Shown: positions 10,036 to 21,153 of the stretch, piece by piece
How the letters are laid out: each line of letters opens with the position of its first letter
Numbering within the stretch: position 1 is the first letter of the stretch
Assembly: GCA_009363875.1 (NCBI GenBank)
Contig: CM018683.1
Span: 47,915,711 to 47,979,710, forward strand
From: Mikania micrantha
Taxonomy: Eukaryota > Streptophyta > Magnoliopsida > Asterales > Asteraceae
Length of the DNA: 64,000 nt
Direction: 5' to 3'
Position numbers and translations under genes: made by a program
The notes under the pieces: generated by a model
Databases searched by the model: none
The model's input: the letters and a program-made list of their open reading frames with translations, nothing else
What the model was told of the DNA's origin: nothing

Positions 10036-11905
10036 GGGTTTTCCAAGCTTATGGATTCGGTGGATTAAAGCGACTTTATCATCTGCAAGCGCATCGATTT
10101 TAATTAATGGATCCCCAACTAGCGAATTTATCTGTTACTGTGGACTCAGACAAGGTGACCCTCTTTCTCCATTCCTATTCATAATTGCTATGGAGGCTTT
10201 CTCATGCTTCATAAAGAAGGCTTCTATGGAAAACTTGTTCACGGGTATTATTACTCCACAAGTGGGTTTGTCATTAACCCACTTTTTATTTGCTGACGAT
10301 GCTATTGTCTTGGTGAATGGAATGTTACAAATGTTGATAACATTAAAAGGATACTCAGATGCTTCTATCTTGTCTCCGGTTTAAAGGTAAACTTATCTAA
10401 ATGTAAACTCTTTGGTGTGGGAGTTGATGATATGTAGATCCAAAGCTTTGCAATAAGAATCCCTTGTTCAATTGGTAAGTTTCCCTTTAAGTATTCTGGT
10501 TTACAGGTGGGTGCAAACATGAATCTGATAAAACATTGGCAACCTGTTGTGGAGACCTTTCGGAAAAGGCTTTCTATATGGAAGGCTAAGAATTTGTCTT
10601 TTGGTGGTAGAATTATTTTCATAAACGGGGTACTTAACTCTTTGCCCACATACTATTTCTCTATTTATAAAGCTCCGTTACAGGTGATTGATTTTTTAGA
10701 AAAAATGAGAAGGTCATTTCTATGGGGTGGTGCAGAGGACAACAGAAAGATTAATTGGATCGCTTGGGATAAGGTGGTATTGCCTAAAGATCGAGGGGGC
10801 TTAGGCCTGGGATCCCTAAAAACTGCTAATATGTCTTTATTGGCTAAATGGTGGTGGCGTTTTAAGAGTGACAAAATGGGACTTTGGAGAAAGGTAATTT
10901 GGGAATTCCATCAAAATTCTAGGTCCTGGTGTTTCATCCCGGTTAAGCTGTCGACACCTGGCCCTTGGAAAGCGATATGGAGGAATACCATGGATCTAAT
11001 GGAAGCGGGGGTTAACATTTGCAAAGCCATAATTCGGGCGCCTGGAAGGGGGGCTGAAATTCTATTTTGGATTGATACATGGATGGGTACGGAACCGTTA
11101 CGTCAAAGATTTCCAGAATTATACTCTCTGGAATCCTCTAAAGGATGTAAGATTATGGATCACATTTCCATGGTGGGCAACAATATATCTTTGCATTTCC
11201 AATGGACTACACAGGAGTTTTCAAGGTATGAGCAACATCAACTTATTACTCTTACTAATATTATCAAAGAGGTGAAATTCAATTTGGGTGAGGATAGATG
11301 GACTTGGAACATGGGAAGTGGAAATGGATTCACTGTTAGATGTATAAAAGATGCCCTTCAAGCCTTACACCAAGCAAATCAGAACATGATCCAAACTTAT
11401 TTCTGGAATAATTGGATCCCAAAGAAAGTTAATTTCCTTGCATGGCGAGCCGAATTAGACAAATTGCCAACGAAGCAAGCTTTGGTTAAAAGAAGAATAC
11501 AATTGGATTCTTGTTGGTGTGTTTTTTTGTAAAGAACATGACGAATCGGCCGAGCATATATTCTTGTCGTGCAGAGTAACGCAATCTGTTTTGGATGAAA
11601 TTACGAAATGGTGTAAATTAAGGCATTGTTTTTTCTTTAGCATCCAAGACTTAGTTGATCAAAGGGGATTTGGTAAAGGATCTAAGAAGTGGAAGAAAAT
11701 CCTTCATGCGGTGCTGGCCAATTCTATTTGGTGTGTTTGGAAGACCCGAAATGCAGCCATTTTTAATACAAAGCCTATTGTGGTGGAAAACATTGTGGAG
11801 GATATAAAGGTCCTTAGTTTCCTATGGGTGAGTAATCGGGCTAAGTTTAATTCTTTAACTTGGGATCAATGGTGTAATTTTGAGTTATCTAGTCTGGGTG
11901 TGTAA
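10036..11905 (+). pseudogene. LINE ORF2, reverse transcriptase C-terminal half and zf-RVT
   Basis: Target-primed reverse transcription enzyme of a LINE. 10036-10384 carries LRQGDPLSPFLFIIAMEAF and the catalytic motif FLFADDAIVL; the upstream RT motifs and the endonuclease domain are missing. The frame shifts after SPV at 10384, continues in another frame through 10390-10506 with a stop at 10432-10434, then runs open from 10507 to 11532 (PTYYFSIYKAP, FLWGG, KINWIAWDKV, typical of the region after RT in plant L1). Near 11520 a run of seven T causes another shift, and the zf-RVT motif (CKEH, then H-IFLSC) follows in the frame 11519-11905. Three breaks and the missing 5' half mean it cannot act. 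Confidence 0.88.
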
Positions 11906-12010
11906 CTTCTGGGTGCGGGCCTAACTATTTGTTAGTCCCGATCTGGTATTCTTATTCCTCATGTATGTTTATTTAATAAAATGAGTTTGTTGGCCGTTCA
12001 AAAAAAAAAA
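10036..12010 (+). mobile_element. 5'-truncated LINE (non-LTR retrotransposon)
   Basis: Contains the 3' half of an L1-type ORF2 (end of reverse transcriptase and a zf-RVT C terminus), a 3' UTR ending GGCCGTTC and a ten-base A-tail at 12001-12010. Truncation at the 5' end is normal for LINEs. I could not find a convincing target duplication; the bases after the tail are catgacatctaatt. Confidence 0.9.
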
Positions 12011-12119
12011 CATGACATCTAATTATGTTGTTAGAGTACGAGGAGCCGTTCAATAATTTCTCCAAATTCACGTGAATCAAATTTCCTTCCAAATTCACGA
12101 ATTACTAGTTTGAATAATT

Positions 12120-12407
12120 TTTTTTGAACGGCAGTTAAACTAACCCAACGTGCTATCTTCAGTTTCCTGGCGAGTGATAGCCAAGATCGGATTACTCCAA
12201 TCTCCAGTGTGGGTTAGTGTGCCCCCCAGATGCGCGAGAACCTGATTGAATCCGTAAACCCTCGCCCCCCATTAGGTTCGAACCCGGGATAAAGCCCAGA
12301 TTCGTTCCATCATCTGGATATCCATTAAATGTGCCCAGAAAGGATCGAACCCCTGACCTTCCATTTGGAAGGCAGGATCCTTACCACTTGAGCTACATTT
12401 GCTGGAT
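12120..12407 (-). mobile_element. tRNA-derived SINE with A and B boxes and 16-base target duplication
   Basis: On the minus strand the element starts ATCCAGCAAATGTAGCTC. A box TAGCTCAAGTGG is at 12395-12384 and B box GGTTCGATCC at 12351-12342, so the head derives from a tRNA and would be an internal pol III promoter. A second B-box-like word, GGGTTCGAACC, occurs about 65 bases further on (near 12283). The tail ends TGCCGTTC followed by eight A. Perfect direct repeats actagtttgaataatt flank it (12104-12119 and 12408-12423). Length about 288 bases. The tail resembles that of the LINE that ends at 12010. Confidence 0.85.
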
Positions 12408-12423
12408 ACTAGTTTGAATAATT

Positions 12424-13279
12424 ATTTAGGGTTCACAATTCTCGAATTAGTGGTTTGAATGGCGATTTTGGGCTCACAATTTCACAATTCATTGAAAATA
12501 TGAAAAATATAATTTTTTAATTATACTCAGTAGCTAATGAAACTATTTTAATAAAATTGAAATGCCTCAATTCTTGAGCAATCGATTGAGCAATCGATTG
12601 TATGGTCTGGAGAGGCTTATCTTTGTGAGTCCCTCATTTGGTTTGATTATAATACGAATTTGATTCACGATATTGCCGGTAATTGAAGCAGTGAATCATA
12701 AGCGATCAATTCACTATTGAATTCGAATTGGAATGAAACGAAACAGTTCAAAAGTCATGGACATCAGAGTGAATTCATTGAGTATGCGCCAGTGACCCCA
12801 GTGAAGGAGAAAGACTCAAATTTATTGCATTTGCATCTCTTGATGGAAAGGTTCGGTTTCATCTTATAATTTATAACTTTATAAATCAAATTTGATCAAT
12901 ATTTATATGCATAATATTGAAATACTATTCATTCTTTACTTTGCTAGCCAAAGAAGCCTTTTTGAGGTCATGAAAGCCTTCTTATATAGGATTTATTTTT
13001 AGGTTATATTTTCTATTAGTTTTTCCTTATTTATTTATTAATTGGTTAGTTCATTTTATTCTGATTGATTGTATGTAACTGATTAATGAAAAATATATGA
13101 AAACATTGAGAATAATATGTATGCTATTAAAATCAAGATAGTATCAAAGTAGTTAAGATCAAAACTTTTGATCCTGATCCTTTCACGTTGATCTTGAAGA
13201 TTGCTGATAGAGATAAATCAAAATCAAGATGGTATCACTACACATGCATCCCTCTTTTGCTGTTCCTCCATCTCCTAAA
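12424..13279. other. Stretch without gene
   Basis: AT-rich sequence. The only repeats are a short tandem duplication of gagcaatcgatt at 12578-12601. Small open segments (for example 13188-13382) run into the LTR and have no recognisable product. Confidence 0.6.
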
Positions 13280-13848
13280 TGTCACACCCCAGATTTCGAC
13301 CATCGAGGGCACGTCGAAGATTGGTGCATGTGACATTCCTGTAATTTATAATAAACAATTATATTTATTAAATAATTTATGACGTCGTTTGAGATTTTCA
13401 CCTATGAGTTTAGATACATATATATATATATATATATGTATAGTTATACAAATATGTATGTATATATAAGAGAAAACAAATTTAAACATCTTTAATATAC
13501 ATATATAGGTATGTATATGTATGTAATTAAGATAAAAGCAAAGACCTATTTTTTTATAGATGATTATAAATTATAATAAGTTTTATAAGAGTTAGAACTT
13601 ATTTGTAAATAGATAACTTAAACAAATAACTAATTTTTAATTATAAAAAATTTTAAAAGCATTTTATTAAATAAATAAAAATATTTATAAAATTTTTTAA
13701 TACTTTAATCATAATTAAAATTCATAAACTTTAAATAAATAACCTTGTATTATTTATAAAACTTAAAATAATGAAAAAAAAATCATAAAAACACAATTGC
13801 TTTATATTAAGTTTATTGGTATTTAAATAAATTACACAAAAACATTGC

Positions 13849-13856
13849 TATATAAG
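13849..13856 (+). promoter_or_regulatory. TATA box of the Gypsy A left LTR
   Basis: TATATAAG about 570 bases into the LTR, followed by a C-rich segment typical of a 5' UTR (CCCCCTTTCACCCGTTTCCC). The same box is at 57998-58005 in the right LTR. Confidence 0.6.
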
Positions 13857-14514
13857 GTTAAGGGACTAATTATGTCAACTTTAAAAACTGGTAATAGGGA
13901 AAGAAACCACAGGGGCAATCCTGCCATAACCCCAAAGATCACCCCCTTTCACCCGTTTCCCAGCTCCACGAACCGCGAACCCCTCTCTTCGACACGTTTG
14001 TGATTCCCGCTCATTGTTATGCGTTTACAGCTAATAGAAATCTAATATAGGAAGGATTCGAACACGTGATTCCTCCCCAATCAGCAATTAATCACATAAA
14101 TGATCGAATCAATCAAAAATTGTTTCCAAAGATACCAAGTTTAACGCGTTGTTGAATTCAACCTTAACAAGTATATTAATCGAATTAATCGAGCATGCGA
14201 ACCATCCTTATCATTAGAGAGTCTCTGTGATCATAACATACAAAAACAAACTCTTAAACTCGAGGAATCACACCCTACAGTTCCCGGTTCGTGCGTCCCC
14301 TGTTCTTCAATCAAACAACATCAAAATATACCTAAAGGTTAGTGATTTATACATTATTTGATTCTTTTTTGGATAACAAATGAAAGCCTCATGGTAATTT
14401 CATCCATCAGGTGCTAAAACGATCAGAATTTGATTGAGTTGGGGGCTAGGGTTCGTTGAGTTTTAACCCAACTGATTTGGAAGGTTTCAGCCTATGTTAA
14501 AACTATTTTGGAGG

Positions 14515-14612
14515 AATTCCTTTCGCGGCTTAGGCCTTGGTTCGTCTGGTAAGAGCTTGTCATTTCATGGGTCAGGTCGAGGGTTCGAAACCCCTACTCA
14601 GCCGGTTAAACC
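14515..14612 (+). other. tRNA-like segment inside the Gypsy A LTR
   Basis: CTGGTAAGAGC followed 30 bases later by GAGGGTTCGAAACCCCT looks like a D arm and a T arm (B box GGTTCGAAACC). The same segment is in the right LTR at about 58620-58735. No acceptor stem closes properly, so I do not call a tRNA gene; it could be a captured SINE head or tRNA relic. Confidence 0.45.
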
Positions 14613-16119
14613 GTTTTGGGCTAATTTTTTAATATCATTATATTTAAAAATCATTTTTAAATTCTCTTTTTACAGAAAATTATTTATATTAAAAATACTA
14701 TTATTTTATAAATAATAATAATAATATAAAAATAATGATATAAATAGCATTCTAATAATATAAATAATAATATAAATAACATATATGTATAGATATATTA
14801 TTATTAAATAACTATATTAAATACTTAAAAATTGTATTCAATTTTATACATTTTAAAATGAATATTTTCATTTTATATCTATAGAAAATATTTAGTCATG
14901 ACAAAAAAAATTTTCTATTAACTTATGTTAAAACATATGTTTTAAATTATATAAACACATTCTTATACATTTTAAAAAACATATATGTTGCATTTTAATA
15001 AGCTTTTGTTATTTAAAATATTCATAATTTATTAATTCAATTATCTATTTGCAATATGTTTTGAAAAATCATTTGATAAATTCCTTTAAAATATTATTAA
15101 ATATTAATTATAATTAGAACTATAAAGCAAGTATTCAATATTTTAGTTAAACATAAAATACATTAAATTTCAAAACTTTTGATTTATATTTTATGTTAAC
15201 AGAAGCAATTTAAACATTCTAAAACATTATTACTAAATCCATTTAACAAATAAATCATAACAAAATTTAAGTTTAATTATTCAAAACAAATCGAAAGTTA
15301 GAGACATAGTTATGTTAACATTATGCCAAATGAACTATTTAGGTGAACTTTGAACTTGTTGGACATACTTGTGAACTATAACTTGATATACATTACATAG
15401 ACCATCGCACACGTCGAGGTGAGTCTTCATAGCCCTCTTTTAACTTATTTTGAACTTTTGGGGTGAAACATGTAACTTTGAGCTTATCTTTAACTTATGA
15501 ACATGTGAACTTAACTTTGTGACCTAAATTGTAATGTGAACTTAGCTTGAGCTTGCATTGATCACAACTTATCTTTAGTAAACTATGATAGATCTATTGG
15601 ATCGAGCATCCAACTGTTGGTTGTATTGACTTCGGTCCTACACAGTGATTGTTTAATACTTCAACATTGTTAGGAATGCCAGCTTGGTCAAACATCATTT
15701 GTTAACATTATTTGATCTGCGTATGGTTTAATTACATGTTTTAGTTCATATTGTCTTATTATCACATGTGACAACTTATATTTTATCAAACTATTTCTGT
15801 GTTTGTGCTTAAACGTGTGAAGCTCACCAACTCTTTGTAGTTGACACTTGATTTTAGACATGTTTCAGGTGGGAATACAAATTAGCATGATCATTGAGCT
15901 TGGACTTATATTTGTTTTAGTTTATGTTTACGTGGTTTGAACTTGAATGGATGTAATAGTTAGGGTTTAAATCTCTTGACTATATATTGAATGTTGGAAT
16001 TATATGTTTGAATTTAATGAAATGTCTTTTAAGTAATTACAAATTTATACCCTGTGTTATGAACAATCTACACTTCGTGGCGCCCCGATGTTTCCGCCAT
16101 CGGTCAGGGTGTTACAGAT

Positions 16120-16132
16120 TGATATTAGAGCC
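16120..16132 (+). other. Gypsy A primer-binding site, copy 1 (degenerate)
   Basis: TGATATTAGAGCC, three bases after the LTR; two changes from the tRNA-iMet complement TGGTATCAGAGCC. The second copy (53350-53362) reads TGGTATTAGAGCC. Confidence 0.75.
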
Positions 16133-16194
16133 TGGGTTATAGAGAATTAGGTTACTAGAATTAGAGGACCTAGACTATAACCATAGGATGCCCG

Positions 16195-16300
16195 AGTTTG
16201 AACTTTGAGTTGCCATGATAGACCATGAACTATTATTTGAACTCTACAGTTGCCATGCTAGGCCATGAACTGTTACTTGAACTCTATAGTTGCCATGATT
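16195..16300 (+). repeat. Leader tandem repeat, about 48-base unit
   Basis: Two and a half units of GTTGCCATGATAGACCATGA followed by a T/A-rich spacer and TTTGAACTCTA. The same array is in the second copy at 53440-53535. Confidence 0.75.
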
Positions 16301-16853
16301 GGTTAAAATTGATTATGTGATTACTTTTAGCTACTTGACTAGTTATTTGATAGGTCAAATATTCGAACCTAGTTTAGGATGCCTTAGTATTCACACACTA
16401 GACTTTAGGGTTCAAAACATCTCGAGCCCATTCTTATGACTTGCACGAGGATTGTCACTGCAAAGCATGATCTTAGACTTTCTAAGTCTAATAAATATTT
16501 CGAATCTCGTCAAATGTCTTTAGGTTCATATTAGTGAGTAAGAAACACATACAATCTGGAAGGGAAATACCTGTACTTTAGGGACATCTGTCTAGGAAAG
16601 CATTTCGTATAAATCCAAATCAACCAATAGATCTGTTATGCTTTCCTCTGAACCCTTGGAGTGAGTATGAAACTATAGGCTAAAGTATGTCTTTTTGAAA
16701 GTTAAATTGAACTTAAACACATTGATCTGTCAAAAGTATCCCTTTAGGAATAGAATCCAAGTATTACTTTAACCTTCGTTTGAATTCTCAATTTCTTACT
16801 TGAGTTCCTTGAGTTATACAAATCCTAATCCTTTCTAATTGAACTTTTGTAGA

Positions 16854-18305
16854 ATCAGGCCTCGTCTTCTTTGCAACAACGCCAACAACACCAACGACAC
16901 CAACACCCATGCCAACAATACCGACAACATTAATACCAATTCCAACAACACCAACAACAATTCCAACAATACCAACAACACTAACACCAATGCCAACACC
17001 ACCACCAACACCACCAACCCCACTATACAAGAGTTGGCCTATATCATTTCTCAGCAAATGGCTGTTGTGCTACCAACCCTGGTGACTCAGCTCAATCAAG
17101 CTGCAAATGTGAACCCAGTTCAAAACAATGGCAATGGTGGGGGTGCAACTCCAACTTGCACCTTCAAACTATCTAACTCTTGCAACCCTGTAAAGTTCAT
17201 TGGCTCTGAAAGAGCAACGAGATTGCTTCAATGGTTTGAAAGCATTGAGAGCACGTTCCTTCATTCTGACTGCCCTGAGAACCTGAAGCTTTGTTATGCC
17301 ACAAGTGTCTTTCAGCACTCACTTGGTGGAATGGTGAGAAATGAATAAGGGGTTTGGATGTTGCTTTATATTTGACCTAGTCTGAGGTCAAACAACTTAT
17401 GACCGAGGAATTCTATCCTCGTAACGAAATGAGGAAGCTTGAAGCCGAATTATGGGAGCTCAAGCAAGATAGTGGAGAGATCATTGTTTATACGACTTGT
17501 TTTCACGAACTCAGTTTGCTTGTGCCACACTTGGTGACCCCTTTATCTCAGGCCATTGAAAAGTATATCCGTGGTCTTCCTATGCAAATCCAAGACACTT
17601 TTTTTGGTATCAAGCCTACCACACTTGAAGATGCGATTAGACTTGTTGCAACCTTAACCTACAATAATGTCAAGGCTTGACCTCTAACTAGGAAGGGGCA
17701 CAAGAAAGCTGAAACAAAGGCCAACACTAATGAGACTTCTAAGGAGGCCGAAACTAAACCTATCAGCCCCACCAATCCAAACACTCGCAAACGAAAGGAT
17801 AGGAACTTCGCTATGACGACCCCTGCTATTACGGCTATCCTCGTGAACCAGCAGGCACCACTAAACACAAACATGAAACCCTATGTGGGAATTCAACCTC
17901 TTTGCAACACTTGTGGGTTGCATCACCCTCACAATCGACCTTGTCGTGTTTGCACCATTTGTGGGAGGTATGGCCATCTAACTCAAACGTGCCGAATTGG
18001 ACCTCAAGTACAACAAGGACATCAAACTCAAAATGCTCTACCAATGAACCACCAACCAGCAACACCTGTCATTCTTGCCACAGAAAATGGAAGGGCCTGC
18101 TTTGAGTGCGGTGAACCTAATCACTTTAGAAACCAATTCCCAAGGATTGCGGGCAATAACCAAAGGGTAGCTCGTGCCCGAAATCTTCAATTAATTGCCC
18201 AAGATGCTCAACCTAATCAGGACATTGGAATGATACATTCCTCATCAATGATTTTTTTGATCTTGTGTTACATGATTTTAATGCTAATAAAATTTTGTAG
18301 CTTAT
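16854..18305 (+). pseudogene. gag: Gypsy A gag, copy 1
   Basis: Capsid/nucleocapsid protein. The frame begins after the acceptor-like sequence ttttgtag; the codon at 16854 is ATC in both copies, where ATG would be expected, so no start is visible. Residues 6-60 are Asn/Thr-rich, made by CAACACCAA repeats. A Retrotrans_gag domain follows (LLQWFESIESTFLHSDCP, then LTWWNGEK). The frame shifts near 17310; in the new frame there are stops at about 17345, 17378 and 17678-17680. Zinc knuckles follow: CRVCTICGRYGHLTQTCR, then CFECGEPNHFRNQF, whose last Cys is Phe. The capsid segment continues at 17399-17677 (TEEFYPRNEMRKLEAELWEL). Confidence 0.85.
18225..18300 (+). pseudogene. Gypsy A protease relic, copy 1
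   Basis: In a frame different from the end of gag one reads TFLINDFFDLVLHDFNANKI, which aligns in shape with the start of a gypsy protease. DFNAN stands where the catalytic DTGAD would be, so the active site is gone. The second copy (55425-55500) shows the same loss. Confidence 0.5.
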
Positions 18306-18309
18306 AACT

Positions 18310-19470
18310 TTGAGCTTTTACTTGGTAGAATACAAAGTAGATTAGATGGACCATTTGACATGGTAATGATCTACATTAGCTCTATCGACATTAGCTTTAT
18401 TGAACTTGGTTGTATTATGAACTTTAGGGATCACATTTCATTAATGGATCTTGTATCAACTCAGTTATGTGCCATAAAAAACAAGTAGGGTACACATGCA
18501 TGGCAAATTTCCGTTACGGGTGTACACGGGATATGAATTTGTAGTACGTGTAAATCCTATGAATGCGAGACAAAGGAAACAATTGTTGAAAACTTTGGAT
18601 GATTAACTTAAACTCAATCAAATTTTGATTGAAAACTATGAACTATACCTATATGGCCAACTACATGTAAATATCACTAGTGGAACATTAGGCGAGCTAT
18701 ATGCTTTCAAAGTATTGGTGGTGAGGTGGGTTGGCTGCGGTATACCCTATATATAAGCACCAACTGTACATTGGGAGTAGAATCGAAAGCTTGACCAATG
18801 TTAGGATTCATAGATTTGAGTGTTATCATCAAGGAAGTTAATCTTAGTCAAAACTATATGGTTGAAAAATATGAACTATACCTATATGGTCCACTATGTG
18901 TAAACATCAAACAAAGCGAAACATTTTATGTTGTTTAGTATTGGTAAGTGATTGGTATGCTTTCAAGGTATTGGTGGTGTGGTGGGTTGGTTGCGGTATA
19001 CCATATATATAAGCACCAACAGTACTTTGGGAGTAGAACCGAAAGCTTGATCAATGTCAGCATTGTAGATTTTAGTGTTATCATCAAGAGTAAAAATCTT
19101 AGTTAGAGCTATAAGTTTAATAAATTGATTCTTGCATACTAAAACCTGGTGTATATTTCTATATACTAATTCAATCATAGGTCATAATAGTTCTTATATC
19201 GAGACTATTAGACTATCGATACCTAAAAAAATTGAAATGAAAACTCAAAAGAAAATACGTTATCTATCTACCTTTAGTTGAAAACATTCAAATTCCAAAC
19301 CCCACATCTAACATCAACATATGAGGTTAACATTTCAAATGATTTGATCTCATATGTACATTACAACAATTTACATGCATCTAACGAGAAAAGTAATAAC
19401 ATTATAATGTATTACCTTTGACCGTATCATTTAACGTGTTTTCTATTAATCGCAAACTACGAAACTTCAT
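18310..19470 (+). repeat. Gypsy A internal non-coding repeats, copy 1
   Basis: Two diverged tandem units of about 235-255 bases (18625-18860 and 18860-19110). Each has gaactatacctatatgg near its start and a segment GGTGGGTTGGCTGCGGTATA followed by TATATATAAGCACCAAC. No coding frame. This is the place where the rest of pol is missing. Confidence 0.7.
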
Positions 19471-19474
19471 ATCA

Positions 19475-19706
19475 AGAACCAAAACTTGTTCCAAAAGACA
19501 TAATCTTGAACTTAATGTTGTCATCCTTGCCTTATGGATTTGGAGGGATTGTCTCTATGGTATAAGACATGTGGTCTTCACGTATCACCAAAGCCTTAAA
19601 ATCCTTCCTATCCAAAAAGAATTCAACATGAGACAACGACTTGGGTCGAACTGCTTAACGACTTCGATTGCGAGAATCGAATGTTGTAGCCGGTGCACTC
19701 AATCTT
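19475..19706 (+). pseudogene. Gypsy A RNase H relic, copy 1
   Basis: Reads LELNVVILALWIWRDCLYGI, then a stretch equivalent to the TDHKSL segment (TYHQSLKIL) and FNMRQRLG, and in another frame NVVAGALNLK. These are the last parts of a gypsy RNase H, including a remnant of the NVVADALSRK motif. The rest of RNase H, the reverse transcriptase and the integrase are absent. Copy 2 is at 56690-56908 (NVVAGALSRK). Confidence 0.7.
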
Positions 19707-19974
19707 AAGAGCTATATTTAATTTCATAGTATTCGAATCTAAACTAATTGTGATTAAACAAATTTCTTTGACCAAAGTCAAATTCATGATGAAATATATT
19801 GTGGTGTTGAACTTTAATTAGAAGCCATGTTTGATGGTTTACTTTACCTCTTGAATCGTAATTATCTTTGATCTTATTTTTGAACGAAACACTCACTTGT
19901 TAATATTCTATTCACCTTAACACACATAAAAGATATAAGAATCTAAGAATAATCTATTGATGTGCCCTTAGCAT

Positions 19975-20408
19975 TGTTAGTGCATATTTGTAATAGGTTG
20001 CTATTCAAAATGTAAATTATAGAAAGTTTTGTAAAAGGTTTTTCATAGGTTCGTCTGGCCCACGAACCTAGGCAGGTTCGGCGAACCTATTACATTGATA
20101 GGTTTGGTGAACCTACAACCTTAGAAAGGTTCGGCTGGCGAACCTAAGGGTTTGGCTAGGAATAGGTTCGACTGACAGTCTGTATATATAGTAGGTTTGT
20201 CAAACTTTGAAAAACTCTTGGAAATTCTTGGAGAACTGAGTGTGTATTCTCTGTGTGAGATCTGTAAACATTGAAGATTGATTAATGAAGATGTTTATGA
20301 AATTGCTTGTTACTCTTTGATTCTTATAGATTAAACATGGATTCCGCACGTGTTTAATTGGTCATAGAGCTTTTTGATACGATCCAGATCAGATTCACCA
20401 AACCAACA
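19975..20408 (+). repeat. Element D 5' LTR (434 bases)
   Basis: TGTTAGTGCATATTTG to CACCAAACCAACA. TATA box at 20183-20190. It is about 72 bases shorter than the 3' LTR: it lacks one block of GGTTCG repeats (about 52 bases), one copy of a short GTGTGAGA repeat and a few bases near 20286. All three differences lie at short direct repeats. Confidence 0.9.
20183..20190 (+). promoter_or_regulatory. TATA box of element D 5' LTR
   Basis: TATATATA followed by GTAGGTTTG; same box at 33142-33149 in the 3' LTR. Confidence 0.6.
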
Positions 20409-20409
20409 G

Positions 20410-20421
20410 TGGTATCAGAGC
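20410..20421 (+). other. Element D primer-binding site
   Basis: TGGTATCAGAGC, one base after the LTR; exact tRNA-iMet complement. Confidence 0.92.
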
Positions 20422-20639
20422 TTTTGGTGAAGTTATATACAAGTTTTATCAAAGACATTCAAGTAATTTGAAGATTAGAAGATCAAAAATGGATCAAAAT
20501 TCTTCTTTTCATTGTGATTAATTGTTGTTTTGAGTGGATATTCATCATCAATTGTTGTGGAATATTACAATTCACGGATTTGGAGTGTCAATTTGAAGAT
20601 TTGGAAGGTTTTTCTTCAAATTTTGGAAGGTTTTCCCAC

Positions 20640-21150
20640 CAAAATTTCGAATTTGGAAGTACAGGTACGTGAGCCAAACCTGTGAACAGCTGGAACAAAA
20701 GGTTCGCTGGAATTGACACTTTTTCTGAGGTTCGTTTTTGTTTTCAGAAGAGGTTTGTGGATTTTCAGTAAAGGTTCCCTGGTATTCTGCAAGGTTCGTC
20801 TGAGGTTTTCTACAAGGTTCGTCTGAGGTTCGTTGCTGAGGTTCGTTGTTGTTTAAGAATAGGTTCCTCTGACTTAAGGATCGTGATTGAGGTTAGTTGA
20901 TTTTCATCTGAGGTTTGTCTGACTTGAGGTTCGTTTGACTCAAGGTTCGGGATTAAGGTTCGCTACTTGAGGTTCGTGTGAGACAAGGTTCGTCTGACTT
21001 CAGGTTCGTGTGATATTGAGGTTCTTGTCTTCAGGTTTGTGACTGAAGGTTCGTTCAAATTCAAGATTGTTAAAGGTTCGCCTGATTGAAAGGTTCGTGA
21101 AATCAATTTTGCTGAAAAGGTTCGCTGGTTAAAATCTTGGAATTTTGGCG
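20640..21150 (+). repeat. Element D leader rich in GGTTCG words
   Basis: Sixteen exact GGTTCG words between 20701 and 21126, many as AGGTTCGTCTGA or AGGTTCGTGTGA, plus one-base variants. Spacing is irregular (about 10-60 bases). The same word fills parts of the LTRs and of the 3' spacer. Confidence 0.85.
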
Positions 21151-21153
21151 GAG

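Larger units (their letters stand above)
13280..16116 (+). repeat. Gypsy A left LTR (2.84 kb)
   Basis: Begins TGTCACACCCC and ends GGGTGTTACA, next to a degenerate primer-binding site. A TATA box is at 13849-13856 and the likely 5' UTR follows. Donor-like sites are at 14337 (AAAG, GTTAGT) and 15419 (GAG, GTGAGT), and an acceptor-like site at 15868 (ATGTTTCAG). TA microsatellite at 13417-13438. The centre (14600-15300) is very AT-rich. Confidence 0.85.

Noticed and set aside
12340..12407. tRNA gene on the minus strand
   Set aside because: A and B boxes are present but the sequence continues into a 290-base SINE with A-tail and target duplication; no closed acceptor stem.
16788..17057. Val/Gly-rich minus-strand frames opposite the gag start (also 54010-54270)
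   Set aside because: Complement of the Asn/Thr-coding CAACACCAA repeat; mirror of gag.
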